From contig NC_135780.1 of NCBI RefSeq assembly GCF_028453695.1, positions 7,378,001 to 7,442,000 on the forward strand: DNA of 64,000 bases, read 5' to 3'. This document shows positions 58,435 through 64,000 of this stretch, piece after piece (within the stretch, counting starts at the first letter, position 1; each line of letters starts with the position of its first letter). Source of the stretch: Augochlora pura (taxonomy: Eukaryota; Arthropoda; Insecta; Hymenoptera; Halictidae). A model generated the notes under the pieces. The model ran no database searches. It was not told the DNA's origin and saw nothing but the letters and a program-made list of their open reading frames with translations. Both the position numbers and the translations under genes were made by a program.

Positions 58435-61400
58435 GTAAGTAAAATAAGAAAGCGTTTTCACAACTGTTGAACAATTTTATATGGAAAATTTATATTACAC
58501 GTTGTATCAAATTATCTGATCATCAATTAGAGCACACGCGAATTTCATTTGAAATGGAAGATATAAATGTTTTGATAATATCATGTCTGTAGATACTCTA
58601 TCGAAAGGGATTTATATAAACACTGGCCAAACGTTATCGTTCATAGAAAATATAAATGTTATCATATCGTTTTAATACATCATGTATTTTCACACGTAAT
58701 ATGTAAATATCGAGTTTCGAAAGGTGAATACTTCAAGTTGAAGATTTCTTTCGATTATAATGTTTGTATGTATATAAAAGTTTGAGTTTCTCATAGTGAA
58801 TTTTAACATTGGTAATCGAGGATATTTTTGGCTGCTGAATATAACTTCCTTCACGGTACACGAAGCTTTCTTGCACTTTTCACAGAAGTAACACTCGTTT
58901 CGTTATTTTGTCAGGCAATTATGCTCGTTTATTATTCTGGCGATTGGTTATGAAGTCATTGTAATTTAAAACGCAACGGTTTCGTTATTTAAAGTTACAT
59001 TTCAACGATTGGATTCAAATTTAAACTTTATTACACAGAAATTTGTGATCAGACTACTTGTTAGATAAATGTTTAGAAACCTATAAGTATTAATAACGTC
59101 ATTGATAAAGTATCGTCTAAATTGAAATCAATGCTCTTAATTTAATTTGTTTACGATGTTTCTAGTTTAAATATTAGATTTTTTTCAAATGTTCCTTTAG
59201 GTCGAGCATTTAAAAAAGAGAAGATTGAAAGAATGTTTATGACAGTATGATGTAATAGTCATATGCATAAATCAGCAAGGGAATAAACTGAGACAACAAG
59301 ACAAGGAACTATTTCATGCGCTTTTATTGATAGCAATTTTTATTTTTAATTTCATTTTGTAACGACATGAGAAGGCAAATATTTGTTTATACGAAATATA
59401 ATTTAATGAAATTAGTTTTATGGAAAAATAGTTATCAGTAAATTCAATTTATTTGAATCGATAATATTTTGGAACCGATAAGTTGATAACTCAAGTATAT
59501 TATAGTTCAATGCACCTTAAAAAGATTAAAAGTCGATAAAAAATTTAAAAACGACGCATTATTTATAGCTTGTGATAATTCACATAAATAGAGCAAATAA
59601 TATTTATTGTAATATTTTGTATTATCTTTTTCATTAGTTTGTCTCTTATGTTAACATTTGTTATGACTAGACTGCGACCTACATGCAGGAGGAAACATTT
59701 CTGCCTCAATTGCTAGAAATAAGAGTTAAATAGGAAATTATTTTCTCTTGAATCATGCTATTACGCTGATGATACTACACCAGTACTTTAAATTATTCTA
59801 ACATGTTCAATTCTCGATGCTTTATTTATGCATTTTTATACAAATGCATACATTCCGTTGTCTTGTTGTGATTATTAGAAGAAAGTATAAACCGTTTTGA
59901 ACATATGATTTTCTGATATTTAATATTTCGCTAACCAAAAAATTCTGATAGCCTACCACCATGTCTTCATTGAAAACATAACATAGTGCTGCAACATTAA
60001 TTATTTATGAATACTTAATTATTTACATCGATGCTTATTTAATTCAGTAAATTGTAATAGAAATTGTAATTGTAATAAGATATGTGAATTTCAAGATACA
60101 TTAAACGTAGTAGGATTTTTATTTAGAATTATTTATTGTTATTAAAAAAGAGATTCTTAACAATCCCGGTTAGCACTACTTTTACCAAAAGGAGATAATA
60201 GAGACACTTTTTAAAATTTGAACTGAACAATATTTTTATAAAAGGAGTCAAAGGACATCTTCCCAAATTTTAATTTCAAATTATTTTCGAAGTTTAATCA
60301 CTCCCTTCATTTGATTTCCATCTTTTCTATATCAATTACAAGTACTTTTTAACAAAATAGAAATTGTCTTCATCAATTTTACAGAACAAAAGTTAAATAA
60401 AATTTTATCTTCTCCTTTAATCGTCTTAGTAAGTTAAAAACAGCGTAAAAAGATTCTTAAATTCCTCTGATTTTTTTTGCTCATTTTTTTTACATCTCAC
60501 ACATCAAATTTTGCGATAAATGCATACAATTCACAGATCCATTAAAAAATTAATTTGGTAGAAACAAGTGTTCACGAAAGATCAGTAACAATAGCATTTA
60601 ATCGGCCTCATCGAAATTCAGTTGTAATACATTTGTTTTACCATACAAGTTAAGATAACTACATGTACGAATGTTATTTTGTACACCCTGTGTCCATAAT
60701 TGATGACGTCATCAGGAGTGTAAATGGTTGCGCAATGATAAAAACGCGAGGTGACAAAACGAATCAATGAATGATTCGAAATTGGCACGCATTTAACATT
60801 TTATTTTGCACCTGGCTCGACAGAGATTCTGAAAGGAAAAGAAATGCTGTCATGTCGGGACGTGTTATGGTATCTCGTCTTCTGCGGCTTCGCAATCAAC
60901 TACATGTTGAGGATCAATTTGAACCTAACGATCGTGGCGATGGTGATACCTCATTCTAATACTGCAACTGCTCAGTGCGAATTAGACACCACAAATACGA
61001 CTTCGAATAAAGCGATTCTATACAACGATACGCTTACGTCGGCCAACGTCACGGTATGTAACAGTTAATCAAGATCTTCTAATTGAATTTATTTGAATTT
61101 GAACAGAATTTATAGTAGCTATTCAGTATTTTAAACATCAAACTTATTTAGAAGAATTATTATATGGAAATAAAGTTAAGTTTGCTAATAAAAAACTGGA
61201 CTAGCATAAGAAATCATAAAATAGCATCTATCATCTAAACACTAGAATGGCGGACAGTTTTGACAAAAATATCTATAATTGTTATGCTTAGGAAGATTTA
61301 TAACTTCATGTATTAAATTTGTTGAACGCAGCTTCTGAGGAATTTCTTTTAGATATGACAGTTTTTTACAGAATTTTAAACGTATGCAAATTTAAACGAA

Positions 61401-63351
61401 TTGTCAGGAATTCGATTGTCAGATAACAATATTTATAACGTGGGTCCAAATAGATCCAAACCTTCCAACGAACTTTACTGCGATGAAATAAAATTAAATT
61501 GGAAACTTAAATGTTATACAATTCTGAATTTATACCAAATAGCGTTGAACATAGCCTGACTGAATGAAAATCGTAGCCATTTTAGTATGATTAAAATGAA
61601 TATGAAATTAATTTTGGAATATTTAGATTTAATATTATTTTTGGGAGAATAGAAATATTTGTTAGGACAGCAAGCTTTCATGTAATTCTTGTTTTCCTCA
61701 ATCAGTTCATATGAACTTAAGCTTTGAATCTTGTCGTATAGTGATTGTTGCTGTATCATTTTATACCTGAAACGTTATGACATAATTTTCTTTAATCATA
61801 ACCGTGCAAATTAACTTTTATCTATCAATGGAAAATAATTTGGAAGTGATAATAGAATAATAAAATAATCTAATCATTGATCATTAATTGCCTATGGTGC
61901 GTAAACATGATTAAGAAATTTGATTTTCACATATAAATAGCTTTGTCGTCGATAAATACATGTTATATTCATTTTTCTTTTAATAATATAAAGTAGGTAG
62001 TATAAAATTGGGCAAGTATAAAATTTGTATGATACAAATATCAAATAAATATGTTTTCTTATCTAATTCTAATAATTAGAAAAAAATCATGTTTTAAATT
62101 TATGAACATAAGGAATGTTACATAAGAAGAACCTAAGGCATTAAAAATGACAGATACAAAATCACATTTTTACCATTTCGAATGTTACAGAAAGACATAA
62201 CATAAATAATAGAATTATCTAGAGTGAAATGAATACTGTTTATTACGTGATTGATAAAAGTTTAATTATTCCAGCAGCGTTTCTTAAATTCAACTTGGTC
62301 AGCGCGAATTCCACATTGATCAAAAAATACTTCTGTTCAATAAATACCGTAATTCTACTGACAACGAGTGTTACCAAATTAATTCAGATTTTTACAACAG
62401 TTTTAAAAATATAATCAGGCTTTAGAAGAGTATACGCATGCACAGATAACAGATAATTAAAGAGTATGATTGACTTCAAAATCAAACAGTTGCGTGTAGT
62501 AATTGCTTTAATAAGCGCAACAATTGGCTATTGTTCTGCGGTTAATAAGATCTGCACAATAAATCTACAGCGTACGACATTGCAAATTATATATTGTGTT
62601 GCTCTCATGTAGTAATTTATAAGCTTGAATCTGTCAAGCTGTAGATATACTATCGCGGTATCAACTCAGTTCCCGAGAAAGATTCGGTTACTCTGTGAGC
62701 AGCTCGGGCACGAAACATTATTTTTGTTGAACGCGGCTGATCGTCGTCGATCCAATGAAAAATATTTGCGTTTAATATTGTTTGCAGTATGATGATCGCT
62801 ACTCTTGGGACGCGTACGAGCAAGGACTGGTGCTGGGGGCTTATTATTGGCTGCATTGGTTAACGCAGCTCCCTGGCGGACTTTTGGCGAGACGTTACGG
62901 AACGAAACTTGTTTACGGCTTAGGAAATTTCCTAACGGCGCTCCTCGGTTTTCTAATTCCGTTTATGACAAAGTATCATCTGAACGCGCTCATTTTTCTA
63001 AGAGTTCTCCAGGGTGTAATTGCAGTGAGTCAATACAGTTAAGAACAGATCAAACACTATTGCAACCGAAATCACCTGAAAACTGTTCTCGCTACCGTCA
63101 CGGCCGAGATAACGTAGCCACACAAGTCGATCATAATTAACATCCATTCATGAACGTTATATTCCGAATGAAATAGCTTTATCTAATATATAAAAAGTTC
63201 AAATTTATCGAGCAGTCGAACAAGTTATGTTACGGACAATATCGACAGACATTTCTGTTTGCTTAGGGCGTCGTATGGCCTTCGATGCACGATATGACGG
63301 CTAAATGGATCCCTCCGAACGAGAGAAGTAGATTCGTCAGCTCTTATTTAG
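58425..63351 (+). CDS. SLC17-family MFS transporter (putative inorganic phosphate cotransporter / sialin type), 3' end beyond window
   Basis: SLC17 proteins are 12-helix major facilitator carriers for organic anions, phosphate or sialic acid in plasma or lysosomal/vesicular membranes. Exons: proposed 58425-58434, then 60824-61053, 62788-63024 and 63267-63351, phases all compatible, about 187 residues so far. Joined, the N-terminus reads MSNKILKGKEMLSCRDVLWY. TM1 spans about residues 15-40 (LWYLVFCGFAINYMLRINLN), followed by a loop with NTT, NDT and NVT glycosylation sequons, as expected for the long luminal/extracellular loop 1. Exon 3 has YSWDAYEQGLVLGAYYW, TQLPGGLLARRYGTK (MFS motif A type) and further helices. 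Exon 4 has GVVWPSMHDMTAKWIPPNER, an SLC17 hallmark (PxMH...WxPxxERS). Substrate cannot be told. The family call is secure; the first exon is inferred, and the alternative start is Met at 60844. Confidence 0.92.
60701..60714. promoter_or_regulatory. CRE/ATF-type palindrome TGATGACGTCATCA
   Basis: Perfect 14-bp palindrome with the full TGACGTCA core, 110 bp before the exon at 60824. CREB/ATF bZIP factors bind this core in animals. Binding here is inferred. Confidence 0.5.
60728..60735. promoter_or_regulatory. C/EBP-type palindrome TTGCGCAA
   Basis: Perfect 8-bp C/EBP consensus, 14 bp after the CRE-like site and about 90 bp before the exon. Confidence 0.45.
60824..61053 (+). CDS. SLC17 exon: TM1 and glycosylated loop 1
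   Basis: Donor GTATGT at 61054. From Met 60844 the exon reads MLSCRDVLWYLVFCGFAINY and MLRINLNLTIVAMVIP, then a Thr/Asn-rich loop with three N-x-S/T sites. The acceptor CAG at 60821-60823 is supported by phase with the proposed first exon; otherwise translation starts at 60844. Confidence 0.88.
61054..62787 (+). other. SLC17 intron
   Basis: GTATGT...TTTGCAG, 1.7 kb, AT-rich. Nothing recognised inside. Confidence 0.9.
62788..63024 (+). CDS. SLC17 exon with LPGGLLARRYGTK motif
   Basis: 79 codons in phase 0, donor GTGAGT at 63025. YDDRYSWDAYEQGLVLGAYY, TQLPGGLLARRYGTKLVYG and LGNFLTALLGFLIPF match TM2-TM4 of the family. Confidence 0.95.
63267..63351 (+). CDS. SLC17 exon GVVWPSMHDMTAKWIPPNER
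   Basis: Acceptor TGCTTAG, donor GTAAGA at 63352, ending with one base of Gly. Contains the family signature around Pro-Ser-Met-His and Trp-x-Pro-Pro-x-Glu-Arg-Ser. Confidence 0.95.
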
Positions 63352-64000
63352 GTAAGATGCGTGAATACTTGTACTGATTAAAAATTGACATTCTTTAAAA
63401 ATTGTAAAAATTTTAAAAATTGCATTTTTAAATCAAATTCAGATATTTATATTATAAATTAATTGAGATCGAAAGGAGGTAAATTATTTTTGATAATTTT
63501 ATTGATAAATATGCCAATTAGAGAAGTATAAAAATAGATATTTTAGCTCTAAGAGTAAATGTTGATTTATTAATAATTTTTAGGTTTTAGTATTTTTAAT
63601 ATCATACTTCGATTCTTAAGCTATTTAAATATTTTTATTCGTATTATTATACTTATTGTTATTTACAAAATTAATGGAAAGTCTATTTCATTGATCGTTG
63701 AACTTTTTTATTTTGGGTTTGTAACTTTTAAATCCAGCGCATAGTTGTGGATTTGTTGATATTATTATATTGATTTATACTTTTCTATATTAATGAATAG
63801 TGATACATTGTTCATTGTACAAAAATATTTTATAATTTGCCTATTTGCAGCACAATTTAATCGTTTTAATAAATGACGAATAAAGTACAAGTATTTTCAA
63901 ATTTTATTGATGTTTGCAATTTTGTATTTGATTTAGCCATTTTTGTCAATAGACAAGATAAATTAAACTTATTAATGAGTTTAGTTATGGCATTATCTTC
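63352..64000 (+). other. SLC17 intron, continues past window
   Basis: AT-rich intron start; no further exon before the window ends. Confidence 0.85.

Larger units (their letters stand above)
58435..60823 (+). other. Presumed SLC17 intron 1
   Basis: 2.4 kb, AT-rich, no exon recognised. Near its 3' end are palindromes matching CRE (60701-60714) and C/EBP (60728-60735) sites, so it may also act as an alternative promoter or enhancer. Confidence 0.5.

Noticed and set aside
60682..60694. TACACCCTGTGTC, and ACAGAGTGTGCCCC near 1494, as transposon ends
   Set aside because: Short words common at insect transposon termini, but no paired terminus, target duplication or coding remnant was seen.
62805..63140. 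Alternative 111-codon frame over the SLC17 exon
   Set aside because: Shadow of the true frame; the real one carries the MFS motifs and clean splice sites.

Overview
The window is nuclear DNA of an insect, most likely a hymenopteran (bee or ant type). It is AT-rich with locally CpG-rich islands, long (GA)n/(CT)n microsatellites, spliceosomal GT-AG introns, and low gene density. It has two assembly gaps, of 100 N and 500 N. The species cannot be named from the sequence. There is no bacterial operon structure, CRISPR array, rRNA gene or convincing tRNA gene.

Three protein-coding genes are well supported, all on the + strand. (1) The 3' two thirds of TRIT1, the tRNA dimethylallyltransferase: six coding exons from 4227 to 38689, ending in the C-terminal C2H2 zinc finger. 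The catalytic N-terminus and P-loop exons must lie before the window. Its exon at 4227-4362 is separated from the next by a 25.8-kb intron. (2) A complete-but-for-the-last-codons CYRI (FAM49) gene, a Rac1-binding inhibitor of the Scar/WAVE complex: coding exons 53634-56875, with the final few codons lost in the 500-N gap at 56876-57375. (3) The 5' part of an SLC17-family MFS transporter (sialin / putative inorganic phosphate cotransporter group): exons at 60824-61053, 62788-63024 and 63267-63351. A phase-compatible 10-nt first coding exon is proposed at 58425-58434. The gene runs off the right edge.

Layout: 1-4226 is flank or upstream TRIT1 intron. 4363-30205 is the giant intron, with microsatellites, several GC-rich non-coding islands, hairpins and one assembly gap flanked by an inverted duplication. 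30206-38689 is the TRIT1 3' end. 38690-53633 is about 15 kb with two GC-rich islands (42.8-43.5 kb and 51.2-51.6 kb) that end in good splice donors and may be 5' UTR exons of CYRI. 57376-64000 holds the SLC17 gene and its introns.

The three genes have unrelated cell-biological roles (tRNA modification, actin control, anion transport), and nothing suggests they act together. I found no clear novel biological system. The most useful second looks are the long TRIT1 intron, the long foldback at 17.3 kb, the inverted duplication at the 12.5-kb gap, the tiny first exon of the transporter, and the CRE and C/EBP-like palindromes upstream of its second exon.
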